From: Arthrobacter sp. 9V
GTDB lineage: Bacteria > Actinomycetota > Actinomycetes > Actinomycetales > Micrococcaceae
Direction: 5' to 3'
Assembly: GCF_902506065.1 (NCBI RefSeq)
Contig: NZ_LR732912.1
Span: 1,536,718-1,600,717, forward strand
DNA: 64,000 nucleotides
Part shown: piece after piece, positions 28,677 through 37,604 of the stretch
Layout of the letters: every line of letters starts with the position of its first letter
Numbering within the stretch: the first letter of the stretch is position 1
Notes under the pieces: model-generated
What the model was told of the DNA's origin: nothing
What the model saw: only the letters and a program-made list of their open reading frames with translations
Database searches by the model: none
Position numbers and translations under genes: made by a program

Positions 28677-28693
28677 CGTTATGTGGGGTGGGG

Positions 28694-28811
28694 CCGTCAA
28701 GTAATTTTGCCGGCCCCGCCCCTTCGCGTTGCTGCTGACGTACTGGGTACGTCAGCAGCAACGCTACGACAGGCCCGATGCCACTCCCGGGCCGGCAAAA
28801 TTACTCGACGG
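28694..28811. repeat. 118-bp nested inverted repeat between rho and prfA
   Basis: The outer arms are 23 bp with one mismatch (28694-28716 and 28789-28811; core GTAATTTTGCCGGCCC). Inside is a perfect 18-bp hairpin (28726-28743 and 28747-28764, loop TGG). There is no T-tract. The whole 254-bp gap (28677-28930) contains no reading frame of note. It could be a miniature mobile palindromic element or a large bidirectional terminator. Confidence 0.8.
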
Positions 28812-28930
28812 CGGACTCGTCACCTTTGCGTCCGGCCGTCACCTTCGCTGGCCGGCTTATTTGAGCGGTTGGTCGTCAAGACACCAATCGTCGCAACTAG
28901 ACTTGTCTGCGAGTCGAAAGAGGTTTGAAA

Positions 28931-30004
28931 ATGTTTGAGTCCGTACAGGGATTGCTTGATGAGCATGCTGCTATTCAGGCGCAGTTGAGTGATCCTGCTG
29001 TTTATGCCGATCAGTCTGCTGCCAGGAAGTTGGGGCGGCGGTCTGCTCAGCTTCAGGGCATTGTGGAGGCGTACAACAAGTGGCGCGGGCTCAATGATGA
29101 TCTGGAAGCTGCCAAGGAGATGGCTGACGAGGATCCGGAATTCGCTGCTGAGGTGGTGCAGTTGGAAGAGCAGATTCCCGCGGCCCAGGAGCGGCTCCGG
29201 CGTCTGCTGATCCCGCGTGATCCGGACGACGCCCGCAACGTGATCCTTGAAGTGAAGGGTGGCGAAGGTGGCGACGAAGCTGCCTTGTTCGCCGGTGACC
29301 TCTTGCGGATGTACATGCGCTACGCGGAATCGCGTGGTTGGAAGACCGAAATGATCTCCGCCACCGAGTCTGATCTTGGCGGATACAAGGACGTTGCCGT
29401 CGCCATCAAGGGCAACTCCAATGACCCTGCACAGGGCGTCTTTGCACGGTTGAAGTTTGAAGGCGGCGTCCACCGTGTCCAGCGTGTGCCCGTCACGGAA
29501 TCACAGGGCCGCATCCACACCTCGGCCGCCGGCGTGCTGGTGCTTCCCGAAGTTGATGAGCCCGAAGAACTTGAAATCAACCAGAACGACCTCAAGATCG
29601 ACGTCTACCGTTCCTCGGGTCCGGGCGGGCAGTCCGTGAACACCACCGACTCCGCCGTCCGCATCACCCACTTGCCCACGGGCATTGTGGTGGCCATGCA
29701 GAATGAGAAGTCACAGTTGCAGAACCGCGAAGCCGGCATGCGCGTTCTCCGCGCCCGCCTCCTTGCCCACCAGCAGGAACAGATCGACGCCGCCAACTCC
29801 GAACAGCGCAAGTCGCAGATCCGCACCATGGACCGTTCGGAGCGTATCCGCACGTACAACTTCCCGGAAAACCGTATTGCTGACCACCGCACCGGCTACA
29901 AGGCGTACAACCTGGACGCCGTCATGAACGGTGATCTGGAACCCGTCATCCAGTCAGCGATCGAAGCTGACGAGCAGGCACGCCTGGATGCGATCGGCGA
30001 ATAA
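28931..30004 (+). CDS. prfA: Peptide chain release factor 1
   Basis: A 357-aa factor that recognises UAA and UAG. The catalytic GGQ is in [13 protein letters not shown] (near residue 233), and the stop-codon-reading motif PxT appears as PVT in [15 protein letters not shown], typical of RF1 rather than RF2 (SPF). ATG 28931 is 7 nt after AAAGAGG; a TTG at 28925 is in frame but less well placed. A TAGACT about 30 nt upstream of the start (near 28899) is a plausible -10. It is followed by prmC, which methylates its GGQ glutamine. Confidence 0.96.
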   Translation: MFESVQGLLDEHAAIQAQLSDPAVYADQSAARKLGRRSAQLQGIVEAYNKWRGLNDDLEAAKEMADEDPEFAAEVVQLEEQIPAAQERLRRLLIPRDPDDARNVILEVKGGEGGDEAALFAGDLLRMYMRYAESRGWKTEMISATESDLGGYKDVAVAIKGNSNDPAQGVFARLKFEGGVHRVQRVPVTESQGRIHTSAAGVLVLPEVDEPEELEINQNDLKIDVYRSSGPGGQSVNTTDSAVRITHLPTGIVVAMQNEKSQLQNREAGMRVLRARLLAHQQEQIDAANSEQRKSQIRTMDRSERIRTYNFPENRIADHRTGYKAYNLDAVMNGDLEPVIQSAIEADEQARLDAIGE

Positions 30005-30050
30005 CGGACTTCACACCAGCCGCGCCGGACAAGCACAGCAGAGTACATCC

Positions 30051-30923
30051 ATGACGTTTTACCAAGGCCAGAGCCTCGCGGACGCTGTTCGTGAGGCTAC
30101 TGCCGTCTTATCCGACGCCGGTGTGCCCAGCCCGCGTGTTGACGCAGAATTGCTCGCCGACCACCTTTTGGGTGTCGGCCTCGGACGCCTGCGTGCCATG
30201 ATGCTCGGCGATTCTCCCGCGCCTGAAGGCTATGGGGAACTTGTGGAGGAGCGGGCCGGGCGCGTACCGCTGCAGCACATCACCGGCATCGCTTATTTTC
30301 GGCACCTGGAGTTGCGTGTGGGCCCTGGCGTCTTTATTCCCCGTCCTGAAACGGAATCTGTTGTCCAGTTGGTCATCGATCATCTCTTAGGAATCCCGCA
30401 CCCCAAAGTGGTGGATCTGGGCACAGGGTCCGGCGCCATCGCCGGCTCCATCGCCTATGAGGTCCCGGGCGCGGAAGTTCACGCGGTGGAGTACAGCACC
30501 CTGGCGCATGCCTGGGCTGCCAGGAACCTTGAACCGCTTGGCGTCCTGCTGATTGAAGGCGATCTGCGCGATGCCCTGCCCGAGCACAACGGAACATTCG
30601 ACGTCGTCGTATCCAATCCGCCGTACATTCCCGCCGAAGCCATCCCCACGGAGCCTGAAGTCGCTCTGCACGATCCGCCGGAGGCGCTGTACGGCGGGGG
30701 AGCGGACGGCATGGTACTTCCGACGGCGGCGGCGGCCTCGGCGGCCCGGCTCCTTAAGCCCGGGGGTTATTTTGTGATGGAGCACGCGGAAGTCCAAGCC
30801 GCATGGATCGCGGGCATGCTGCAACGAACCGGACGTTGGAACAACGTCACCACACACTACGACCTGAACGGCAAGGAACGTGCCACCAGCGCCACACTGG
30901 CCAGCCCGTCTCCTGATGAGTGA
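30051..30923 (+). CDS. prmC: Release factor glutamine N5-methyltransferase
   Basis: A 290-aa class I SAM methyltransferase that modifies the GGQ glutamine of release factors. The SAM loop is VVDLGTGSGAIAGSIAYE, and the substrate-binding NPPY motif is in VVSNPPYIPAE (near residue 188). ATG 30051 is the best start; CAGAGT lies 6 nt before it, so it may also be transcribed separately as a leaderless mRNA. The frame upstream to 29931 overlaps prfA. Confidence 0.95.
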   Translation: MTFYQGQSLADAVREATAVLSDAGVPSPRVDAELLADHLLGVGLGRLRAMMLGDSPAPEGYGELVEERAGRVPLQHITGIAYFRHLELRVGPGVFIPRPETESVVQLVIDHLLGIPHPKVVDLGTGSGAIAGSIAYEVPGAEVHAVEYSTLAHAWAARNLEPLGVLLIEGDLRDALPEHNGTFDVVVSNPPYIPAEAIPTEPEVALHDPPEALYGGGADGMVLPTAAAASAARLLKPGGYFVMEHAEVQAAWIAGMLQRTGRWNNVTTHYDLNGKERATSATLASPSPDE

Positions 30924-30935
30924 AAGAATAGCGCT

Positions 30936-31754
30936 GTGACCACAACCTATAACTGCACTTCCGATGACCAGCGGACTGAAGGGCTTCAGCACGCCCAGCG
31001 CGCCATCAGCGAAAAGAAGTGCGTCGTTCTACCGACGGACACCGTCTACGGCATCGCCGCAGATGCCTTCTCGCCGTTGGCCGTGACCATGTTGTTGGCC
31101 TCCAAAGGGCGCAGCCGGCAAATGCCGCCTCCGGTCCTGATTCCCCGGGTCAACGCCCTGGACGGGCTGGCCACCGACGTACCTGCAGATGCCCGGGCAC
31201 TGGCTCAGGCTTTTTGGCCCGGTGGTCTCACCTTGATACTGCACGCACAGCCGTCACTGGATTGGGACCTCGGCGAAACCAAGGGCACAGTCGCCCTCAG
31301 GATGCCCGATGACCAGATCGCTCTGGACCTCCTCGGACTCACTGGTCCTTTGGCTGTTTCTTCGGCCAACCGGACGGGTCAGGAAGCGGCGCAGACAGCG
31401 TCCGAAGCCCGTCTGCAGTTGGCGGAGTCCGTTGAGGTCTACCTTGAAGGCGGTTTCCGTCCTGTGAAGGGAACTGCTGCCTTGCCCTCGACGATTGTTG
31501 ACGCCACGTCCACGCCCTTCCGCGTAGTGCGACAGGGAGCCATTGAGCTGGAGCGGCTTCGTGAGATCGTTCCCTCGATCCTTGGCGTAGGGGAAACCAT
31601 TCCGGCAGAGGTACCTGCTGCGGCGGACGCGACGGTTGAAGAAACTGCAACAGCGGACGATGCTCCGGTCGAGGTCACACAGGCCGCCGCCGTCGAGGAT
31701 TCGATCCAGGACACGGTAAAGCCGGAGGACTCCAGCAAAGCCAAGTCCGAATGA
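30936..31754 (+). CDS. tsaC: Threonylcarbamoyl-AMP synthase (Sua5/YciO/YrdC family)
   Basis: A 272-aa protein whose first 205 residues form the YrdC fold (KKCVVLPTDTVYGIAADAF at the N-terminus, SSANRTGQEAAQTA later). It makes threonylcarbamoyl-AMP for t6A37 of ANN-decoding tRNAs. The C-terminal 65 residues are a disordered acidic Ala/Glu/Asp/Thr tail, not the Sua5 domain. The start GTG 30936 is 12 bp after prmC. Its last codons overlap the downstream glycosyltransferase by 4 bp, so the two are co-translated. Confidence 0.93.
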   Translation: MTTTYNCTSDDQRTEGLQHAQRAISEKKCVVLPTDTVYGIAADAFSPLAVTMLLASKGRSRQMPPPVLIPRVNALDGLATDVPADARALAQAFWPGGLTLILHAQPSLDWDLGETKGTVALRMPDDQIALDLLGLTGPLAVSSANRTGQEAAQTASEARLQLAESVEVYLEGGFRPVKGTAALPSTIVDATSTPFRVVRQGAIELERLREIVPSILGVGETIPAEVPAAADATVEETATADDAPVEVTQAAAVEDSIQDTVKPEDSSKAKSE

Positions 31755-32536
31755 GTCCGGAGCGTCAACGCGTCCCCGTCCTTGACGTCGACGCCACTCC
31801 GATGCGCGTCGATGAGGTCATTGATGCCATGGGCGGGATCATCGCAGCAGGAACAACCGCCACCGTACTTGGACACAACCTCCACAGCATCACGTTGTTT
31901 CACTCCCGCCCGGATATCCGTTCCCTGTACCGGAACAGCTCGATTGTCCTCTTGGACGGCGCTCCGGTAGCGATGCTTTGGGGGCTCGCGCACAAGCGCC
32001 AACTGCAGGCGCTGGGGGCGGGAACCATGTCTTACCGGCTCGGTTCCATGGACTGGATCCCGGAGCTCGGCCAGGTCAAGGGCCTGGAGCGCATCGCCGT
32101 CGTGGGCGCCGGACGGACTGCCAATACAAAGGCCGTGGCCCGTTTGCGCTCCATCGTCCCCGGTGCAAAAGTGGACGGCATGCCCGGTGAGGGCTGGGAC
32201 AACGCCCTGGAAGACGCTGTAGTGGACTGGTTGGCGGATTTCCGTCCGCAGTTGGTCCTGCTCGGACTGGGGATGCCCCTGCAGGAGACTGTCCTTCACC
32301 GCCGGCTCCAGAATCTGCCGCCTGCCGTTTATTGTGCCGTCGGTGGTGCAATCGAACAGGTTGCGGGAATCCAAAAACTGGCGCCGCGCTGGCTGGGACG
32401 TCTGGGGCTCGAGTGGGCCTGGCGCCTGGTCCTTCACCCGGGGCGCGTAGCCTACAGAGTTTTCGTTGAACCTTGGAAGCTGGCAGCCCTGCTGATCGGG
32501 CGCCGTTTTCAACCATCCAAGACCAAAGGCAAGTAA
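31751..32536 (+). CDS. WecG/TagA/CpsF family glycosyltransferase
   Basis: A 261-aa GT26-family enzyme. The family transfers N-acetylmannosaminyl or related sugars to undecaprenyl-PP-GlcNAc, the second step in wall teichoic acid linkage units and enterobacterial common antigen. Conserved segments include LLDGAPVAMLWGLAHKR, VVGAGRTANTKAV and LGLGMPLQETVLHRRL. It overlaps tsaC by 4 bp and abuts the next glycosyltransferase. A WecA-like initiating enzyme lies 1.2 kb downstream, a consistent pathway. Confidence 0.9.
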   Translation: MSPERQRVPVLDVDATPMRVDEVIDAMGGIIAAGTTATVLGHNLHSITLFHSRPDIRSLYRNSSIVLLDGAPVAMLWGLAHKRQLQALGAGTMSYRLGSMDWIPELGQVKGLERIAVVGAGRTANTKAVARLRSIVPGAKVDGMPGEGWDNALEDAVVDWLADFRPQLVLLGLGMPLQETVLHRRLQNLPPAVYCAVGGAIEQVAGIQKLAPRWLGRLGLEWAWRLVLHPGRVAYRVFVEPWKLAALLIGRRFQPSKTKGK

Positions 32537-33493
32537 ATGACGTCCCACCCTGTCGTGGTCGCTGTCGTAGTGACCTATAACCGGCGTGAACTCCTCCAAA
32601 CCACCTTGGATGGCATTGCTGCAGGTACTCAGGTGCCGGACGCCGTCGTCGTAGTGGACAACGCTTCCACCGACGGAACCGCAGAGTTCCTCCGGCAGTA
32701 CCAAGGTCCGCTGACCACGGATGTGGTGACGTTGAATACCAACGTGGGCGGTGCCGGTGGTTTCGTCGTCGGCATGGAACGTGCCCTGCTCGACCACGAT
32801 GCGGACCACGTGTGGATCATGGACGACGACACAGAACCGCAGCCCGACGCCCTGCGCGAAGCATTGGACCTCTCCGAGTCTTACAAGAAAGAAACCGGCG
32901 ACGCCCCGGCGTTCATCGCAAGCCGTGTGGTCTGGACTGACGGCCGCGATCATCCGATGAATCGGATGCGGCCCCGGATGGGCGCGAGCGAAAACCAGCG
33001 CACTGCTGCAGTCCGGCTGGGCGCAACCCAGATTAGGAGTGCGTCGTTTGTGTCGGTGCTGATTCGTGCCGAAGAAATCAGGCAGCATGGCCTGCCCATA
33101 GCGGATTACTTCATCTGGAACGACGACCTGGAATACACCGCCAGGATTTCACGTAGCGGGACCGCCCTGACCACCAACGCGTCGGTGGCCAACCACCACA
33201 CGAAGGTCTTTGGTGATGCCGGAGCGGATCCCGGCCCGCGTTTCTACTACGAAGTGCGGAACAAACTCTGGGTTTACACCCGCTCAAGCGCATTGGCGCC
33301 GTGGGAGAAAATCCTTTTTACAGGCGCTTCCTTGCGGAACTGGACACGCACGATTGCCGCCTCGCCGAATCGCAAAGTGCTGTTGGCCGGGCTTCTCAAG
33401 GGCCTGCGCCACAGCTTGAAGGCCCCTCGTCCCAACGCCCAGGTGCTGAACGGGATCTACGCACTGCGTAACGTCCAAGAGCCTGCCAGGTAG
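32537..33493 (+). CDS. Family 2 glycosyltransferase
   Basis: A 318-aa GT-A-fold transferase. The nucleotide-sugar site is VVVTYNRRELLQTTLDGI, the metal-binding DxD is in VWIMDDDTEPQPDAL (near residue 95), and the WNDDLEYTARI region (near 194) carries the probable catalytic base, as in GlfT-like galactofuranosyl and rhamnosyl transferases. There is no membrane helix. ATG 32537 directly follows the WecG/TagA-like stop. The acceptor is likely the lipid-linked glycan started by the neighbouring enzymes. Confidence 0.88.
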   Translation: MTSHPVVVAVVVTYNRRELLQTTLDGIAAGTQVPDAVVVVDNASTDGTAEFLRQYQGPLTTDVVTLNTNVGGAGGFVVGMERALLDHDADHVWIMDDDTEPQPDALREALDLSESYKKETGDAPAFIASRVVWTDGRDHPMNRMRPRMGASENQRTAAVRLGATQIRSASFVSVLIRAEEIRQHGLPIADYFIWNDDLEYTARISRSGTALTTNASVANHHTKVFGDAGADPGPRFYYEVRNKLWVYTRSSALAPWEKILFTGASLRNWTRTIAASPNRKVLLAGLLKGLRHSLKAPRPNAQVLNGIYALRNVQEPAR

Positions 33494-33743
33494 CGTTCAC
33501 GCCGCGTGAATCCCAGCCAAACACGCTGGAGCTTGGCGGCTGCGTCACAGGGTGGTCACGGCCATTGGCATTAGTATCGTGACTAGAGTCCACAGAAATC
33601 CCGCAACATTCGGCACAGCCGGTGCAGGCATGGCGACGGAGTAGTTCCATTTATCCAAAGACAGATTTCCACACCTTGAGCTGCCCGCAACCCGACGGCA
33701 TTCAATCCCGCCGGTTGCATTCGATGGTCCCTTCTTACCGTTT
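33494..33743 (+). promoter_or_regulatory. 250-bp noncoding gap upstream of wecA
   Basis: There is no gene. TAGAGT at 33584-33589 could be a -10. CCCGCAAC occurs twice (near 33599 and 33688), and a short repeated GCATTC motif lies near 33709-33735. Just after the glycosyltransferase stop a short palindrome, TTCACGCCGCGTGAA, may be a weak terminator. Confidence 0.3.
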
Positions 33744-34883
33744 GTGCGGGCTGCTTTCCGGGGCCGCGTCATGATCATGTACATGCTGATGGCCCTCACG
33801 GCGGCCGTTGTGTCATATACCGGGACGTGGGGCGCCCGAGTGCTGGGAAACAAGCTGCGGTTGTACCAACCCATCCGCAGCCGTGACATGCACTCGGCCC
33901 TCATTTCCAAACTTGGCGGGCTGGGTATTTTTGTGGGCTTCTTCGCCGCCCTGGTGGTAGCGAGCAATTCTTTCTTCGTCAAGGACATCTTCAGGCACAA
34001 TGATGCCCCTTGGGGGATCCTGGCCGGTGCCGTGGTGATCGTCGCTGTGGGTGTCGCGGACGACATCCTGGATATCCGTTGGTGGATCAAACTGCTGGGC
34101 CAAGCTGCAGCCGCCTTCATTGTGGCCATTTGGGGGGTGCGGATGTCTGTTGTGCCCTTCATTCCGGAACCGATTTTCCTTGAGTCCGAAGTCGTCCAGA
34201 TTGTGCTCACTGCAGGGCTCATAGTCACCACCATGAATGCCGTGAACTTCATTGATGGACTGGACGGACTGGCAGCCGGAGTCGCCATCATCGGTGGGGG
34301 AGCCTTCTTCCTCACCGCGTACTGGGTTCACCGGAACAACCCCTCCACGGATAACTCGGACCTCGCAACCCTGCTGATGGCCATCCTCGTGGGCAGTTGC
34401 ATCGGGTTCCTTCCACACAACTGGTTTCCAGCCAAAATTTTCATGGGCGACTCAGGGGCCATGCTCATAGGTCTACTCATGGCCTCCGCAGGCGTCGTGG
34501 CCACGGGTCAGATCGGATCCGGCCTCTACGATCGCGCCAACGGTATCCCCACGATCGTTCCCATCCTGCTGCCCTTTGCTGTGCTCTCTCTTCCCCTTCT
34601 TGATCTGGGGATGGCCGTTGTGCGAAGAACAGCCAGGGGTCAGTCACCTTGGTCCGCTGACCGCGGGCACCTCCACCACAAGTTGGTGGACCTTGGATAC
34701 TCGCACCGCAGCGCCGTCGTCATGCTGTATGTCTGGACGTGCATCCTTGCCTTCGGCGGCGTCGCCTTTGCCGTGTTCCCCTGGCAAGTCGTGCTCATTG
34801 TCCTCATAGCGGCTGCGCTTGTCATGGCTGCCGTGACAGCATGGCCTTACTTCACCCGGAACTCGAGCCGACCGGGGGAGTAG
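33744..34883 (+). CDS. wecA: UDP-GlcNAc:undecaprenyl-phosphate GlcNAc-1-P transferase (WecA/TagO/MraY family)
   Basis: A 379-aa polyprenol-phosphate sugar-phosphate transferase with about eleven membrane helices. Motifs: DMHSALISKLGGLGIFVGF, the DD in GVADDILDIRWW, NAVNFIDGLDGLAAG and the cytoplasmic FMGDSGAMLIG, then the His-rich loop RGHLHHKLVDLG. It loads the first sugar onto undecaprenyl phosphate for a cell-wall glycopolymer. The same gene (Rv1302) lies next to the atp operon in mycobacteria. The start is uncertain: GTG 33744, or ATG 33771 or 33780 closer to the first helix. Confidence 0.92.
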   Translation: MRAAFRGRVMIMYMLMALTAAVVSYTGTWGARVLGNKLRLYQPIRSRDMHSALISKLGGLGIFVGFFAALVVASNSFFVKDIFRHNDAPWGILAGAVVIVAVGVADDILDIRWWIKLLGQAAAAFIVAIWGVRMSVVPFIPEPIFLESEVVQIVLTAGLIVTTMNAVNFIDGLDGLAAGVAIIGGGAFFLTAYWVHRNNPSTDNSDLATLLMAILVGSCIGFLPHNWFPAKIFMGDSGAMLIGLLMASAGVVATGQIGSGLYDRANGIPTIVPILLPFAVLSLPLLDLGMAVVRRTARGQSPWSADRGHLHHKLVDLGYSHRSAVVMLYVWTCILAFGGVAFAVFPWQVVLIVLIAAALVMAAVTAWPYFTRNSSRPGE

Positions 34884-34920
34884 TTGTGACTGTTGGTTAT
34901 GGTCACAGTTCTATCTCATG

Positions 34921-34926
34921 TAGAAT
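34921..34926 (+). promoter_or_regulatory. Candidate -10 (TAGAAT) of the ATP synthase operon
   Basis: TAGAAT is 77 bp before the first atp gene. Just upstream is an inverted repeat, TGTGAC (34885-34890) and GTCACA (34902-34907), separated by 11 nt, too wide for a CRP/GlxR box but possibly an operator. Confidence 0.4.
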
Positions 34927-35002
34927 TCTTACTGCGGACAGTCACTCGCCCGTATCCCCACTTTGAGAATATGGCACCTGTGCCACGAGGATTGGTATCC
35001 CC

Positions 35003-35494
35003 ATGACATCCAACGCCGAAACCGGACACTCCTCCGGTAAACGTGGTGTTGGACCTGTTGGCAAGCCGTCCTCGTTGTGGCTCCGGTTGCTTCTTCTTAG
35101 CGCCGCATCAGCAGTAGCTGCCACTGCCGTTACCTGCGTGATTGCGGCCTTCATGAACGGCGGGCAGGGCGCGCTTTCAGCGGCGTTCGGTGCCGTGCTG
35201 GTCATGCTCTTCTTTGGGATCAGCCTTCTGATTGGCCACTTTGTTGGCCGAAACAACCCCTCCGGCGCAGTCGGCCTCTTTGTTGCAACATATTTCATCA
35301 AGGTGGTCGGGTTTGCTGTGGTGCTGTTTGTACTCGGCGCCCCGGAATGGCTTCACGGCCGGTGGTTCCTCATTGGCGCCGTGGTCTCGGTTGTCTTCTG
35401 GCAAGCCGCCGAAATCTACGGCTTCAGCAAGGCCCGCCTGCAGATCTTCAACGATCCTGAGGAGCAGAAAGGTGACCCGAATGTCTCCGCGTAA
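35003..35494 (+). CDS. atpI: ATP synthase operon small membrane protein, AtpI-like
   Basis: A 163-aa protein with four predicted helices (near residues 26-52, 56-79, 85-106 and 115-137). Position before atpB and helix pattern fit ATP synthase protein I (AtpI), an assembly factor for the c-ring or a metal transporter-like accessory. Sequence conservation in this family is low, so the identity rests largely on context. ATG 35003 has GAGGA upstream. It overlaps the next gene by 14 bp. Confidence 0.7.
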   Translation: MTSNAETGHSSGKRGVGPVGKPSSLWLRLLLLSAASAVAATAVTCVIAAFMNGGQGALSAAFGAVLVMLFFGISLLIGHFVGRNNPSGAVGLFVATYFIKVVGFAVVLFVLGAPEWLHGRWFLIGAVVSVVFWQAAEIYGFSKARLQIFNDPEEQKGDPNVSA

Positions 35495-35816
35495 GCGATA
35501 TTCACGCCCGGCCCCCACTGCTCAGCAGCCTGTCAAACATGGTGAAAGCGCTGAAGCCGGAAATGACGGCGGATACAACGCCGGCATGGCCGTCTTCAGC
35601 TACATCATTGGCGGGATCATTGTCTGGAGTTTGATAGGCTGGGGTTTGGATAATCTGTGGGGGACCCGCTGGATTGTGCTCCTTGGCGCTCTGCTGGGAG
35701 CCGCAGGAGGGTTCTATCTTTCCCATATGCACGGCCTCACCAGGCAAAGTTCGTCTTCTGGCGAGAGCAACGCAGACAGCGGTCCGTCCACGGACGGGGA
35801 CAGTAATGCCAAATAA
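35481..35816 (+). CDS. atpZ: AtpZ/AtpI-family small membrane protein
   Basis: A 111-aa protein with two helices (near residues 36-56 and 62-82) containing YIIGGIIVWSLIGWGLDNLWGT, the AtpZ signature with Gly and Asp. In Bacillus AtpZ and AtpI together form a Mg/Ca uptake unit associated with ATP synthase. ATG 35481 has GAAAGGTG upstream and sits inside the end of the preceding gene, indicating coupled translation. The polar C-terminal tail (SSSSGESNADSGPSTDGD) is disordered. Confidence 0.75.
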   Translation: MSPRKRYSRPAPTAQQPVKHGESAEAGNDGGYNAGMAVFSYIIGGIIVWSLIGWGLDNLWGTRWIVLLGALLGAAGGFYLSHMHGLTRQSSSSGESNADSGPSTDGDSNAK

Positions 35817-35897
35817 TTTCACATGGATTACAGATGCGTCCAACGCGTCCGCATTCCAACCAATGCCCAATGATGGACACAGCAGAGAGGAAACGCG

Positions 35898-36698
35898 TTG
35901 ATCGCGCTTGCGCTCCCCGCCCAGGATTCGGGGTCATTCACCCCACCCGGAATCGACGAAATGCACCTGCCGGCAATCCTGCCTTGGGGTGCGCACGATG
36001 GATTCTCCAAGCAGATGCTGCTGGTGATCCTTTCGGTCGTCATTATCGCTACATTCTTCATCCTCGCTGCACGTAAGCAGCAGCTGGTTCCCGGCAAGCT
36101 GCAGTTTGCAGGCGAGATGGCCTACGGCTTCGTCCGCAACAGCATCGCCAAGGACATCATCGGCGGCAAGGACTTCATCAAGTACGTGCCGCTGCTGTTC
36201 AGCCTGTTCTTCTTCATTCTGGTGAACAACATTTACGGCGCCATCCCGGTGATCCAGCTGCCGAGCTTCTCGCACGTAGGTGGCGCCTACGTACTCGCAG
36301 GCATCGTGTTCTTCACCTGGATTGCCATCGGTGTCAAGAAGAACGGTATTAAGTATTTCAAGCTGGCCACCGTTCCATCGGGTATCCCGTGGTACATCCT
36401 GCTGATCGTTGTACCGATCGAAATCATCTCCAACTTCCTGGTCCGCCCGGTCACTCACAGCCTCCGTCTGTTTGCAACCATGCTGGCCGGCCACTTGATC
36501 GTCATGCTCGCCGGTTCCGGCATCGAGTTCCTTGTCATGCAGGAGAACGTCCTGCTCAAGGGTGCTTCGGTACTTGTCCTGGTAGGCGCCGTAGCTATGT
36601 ACATGCTCGAAGCGTTGATCATGGCCCTGCAGGCATACGTGTTCACATTGTTGACCGCGATCTACATCGAAGGCGCCCTGCACGCCGACAGCCACTAG
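35898..36698 (+). CDS. atpB: F0F1 ATP synthase subunit a
   Basis: A 266-aa F0 proton-channel subunit with five to six helices. The essential Arg lies in VRPVTHSLRLFATMLAGHLIV (near residue 190), and AYVFTLLTAIYIEGALH closes the protein. The start is TTG 35898, preceded by GAGAGGAAA; no in-frame ATG or GTG is closer than residue 20. It is first among the catalytic-complex genes of the operon. Confidence 0.95.
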   Translation: MIALALPAQDSGSFTPPGIDEMHLPAILPWGAHDGFSKQMLLVILSVVIIATFFILAARKQQLVPGKLQFAGEMAYGFVRNSIAKDIIGGKDFIKYVPLLFSLFFFILVNNIYGAIPVIQLPSFSHVGGAYVLAGIVFFTWIAIGVKKNGIKYFKLATVPSGIPWYILLIVVPIEIISNFLVRPVTHSLRLFATMLAGHLIVMLAGSGIEFLVMQENVLLKGASVLVLVGAVAMYMLEALIMALQAYVFTLLTAIYIEGALHADSH

Positions 36699-36744
36699 GC
36701 TCCCAAAACTTCCCCTCGCGGGGATGAAGCAACCCAAACAACCT

Positions 36745-36758
36745 GCCGCACGGGCGGC
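36745..36758 (+). other. Intergenic hairpin before atpE
   Basis: Stem GCCGC/GCGGC with loop ACGG lies 20 nt before the atpE start. A strong AAAGGA ribosome site (36765-36770) follows. The c subunit must be made in excess, so an expression-boosting role is plausible. Confidence 0.4.
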
Positions 36759-36777
36759 ATCTTGAAAGGAAGAAAAA

Positions 36778-36996
36778 ATGGAAGGCACCATCAACGGCTC
36801 CCTCAACCTCATCGGCTACGGTCTTTCGGCCATCGGCGGTGGTATCGGTGTGGGTCTCGTGTTCGCCGCGTACATCAACGGTGTTGCACGTCAGCCGGAA
36901 GCTCAGCGTGTGCTGCAGCCGATCGCGTTCCTTGGTCTGGCACTGACTGAAGCTCTCGCCATCCTCGGCCTGGTCTTCGCTTTCGTTCTTTCCTAG
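36778..36996 (+). CDS. atpE: F0F1 ATP synthase subunit c
   Basis: A 72-aa proteolipid with two helices and a polar loop (ARQPEAQRV). The conserved proton-binding Glu is in [12 protein letters not shown] near residue 58, the Glu-type site also found in mycobacteria. ATG 36778 has a perfect AAAGGA site 7 nt upstream, the strongest in the operon, fitting the high c-subunit stoichiometry. Confidence 0.96.
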   Translation: MEGTINGSLNLIGYGLSAIGGGIGVGLVFAAYINGVARQPEAQRVLQPIAFLGLALTEALAILGLVFAFVLS

Positions 36997-37046
36997 TCCT
37001 TAGAACCAAGCGAATCCCAAGCACGAGTAGATAGGACGGGTGAAAT

Positions 37047-37604
37047 ATGAATCAGCTGATCATCTCAGCCGCCACTGAAGGCGCTGCGGAGGCTAATCCG
37101 CTCGTTCCCAACGTCTGGGAAATGGGCGTAGTCCTCGTAGGCTTTGCAGTCCTCATGTACATCGTGGTCAAGTTTGTTGTCCCGATGTTCGAGAAGACCT
37201 TCGCAGAGCGCGCCGAAGCAATCGAAGGTGGCATTGCAAAGGCCGAAGCGGCCCAGGCGGAAGCTTCTGCAGCTCTTGAAGAGTACAAGCAGCAGCTCAC
37301 CGATGCCCGTGCCGAAGCCAACCGTATCCGTGAAGAAGCACGCGCCGAAGGCGCGCAGATCCTCGCGGACCTGAAGGCAAAGGCTGCAGCAGAGTCTGCA
37401 CGCATCACCGAGCAGGCACACGCTGCCATCGAGTCGGAGCGCCAGGCAGCTGTTGTCTCGCTTCGTTCCGAGGTTGGCACTTTGGCTACCACGCTGGCAG
37501 GCCGCATCGTTGGGGAAGCACTCACCGACGACCAGCGCGCCGCACGCGTTGTGGACCGCTTCCTGGCAGATCTGGAGACCCAGAGCGCAGGTGCAGCTAA
37601 GTAA
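37047..37604 (+). CDS. atpF: F0F1 ATP synthase subunit b
   Basis: A 185-aa peripheral-stalk subunit: one N-terminal membrane helix (residues about 27-47, MGVVLVGFAVLMYIVVKFVV) and a long Ala/Glu/Gln-rich helix (about 55-175) for dimeric coiled-coil. It is unfused and free of the delta domain, unlike mycobacterial b-delta. Its stop codon overlaps the start of atpH by one base. Confidence 0.95.
   Translation: MNQLIISAATEGAAEANPLVPNVWEMGVVLVGFAVLMYIVVKFVVPMFEKTFAERAEAIEGGIAKAEAAQAEASAALEEYKQQLTDARAEANRIREEARAEGAQILADLKAKAAAESARITEQAHAAIESERQAAVVSLRSEVGTLATTLAGRIVGEALTDDQRAARVVDRFLADLETQSAGAAK

Noticed and set aside
31439..33088. A 549-codon open frame on the - strand
   Set aside because: It is antisense to tsaC and the two glycosyltransferases, with a biased composition and no recognisable domain.
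34885..34907. GlxR/CRP-type operator before the atp operon
   Set aside because: The half-sites TGTGAC and GTCACA are 11 nt apart, whereas the CRP/GlxR box has 6 nt between them. Left as an unspecific inverted repeat.
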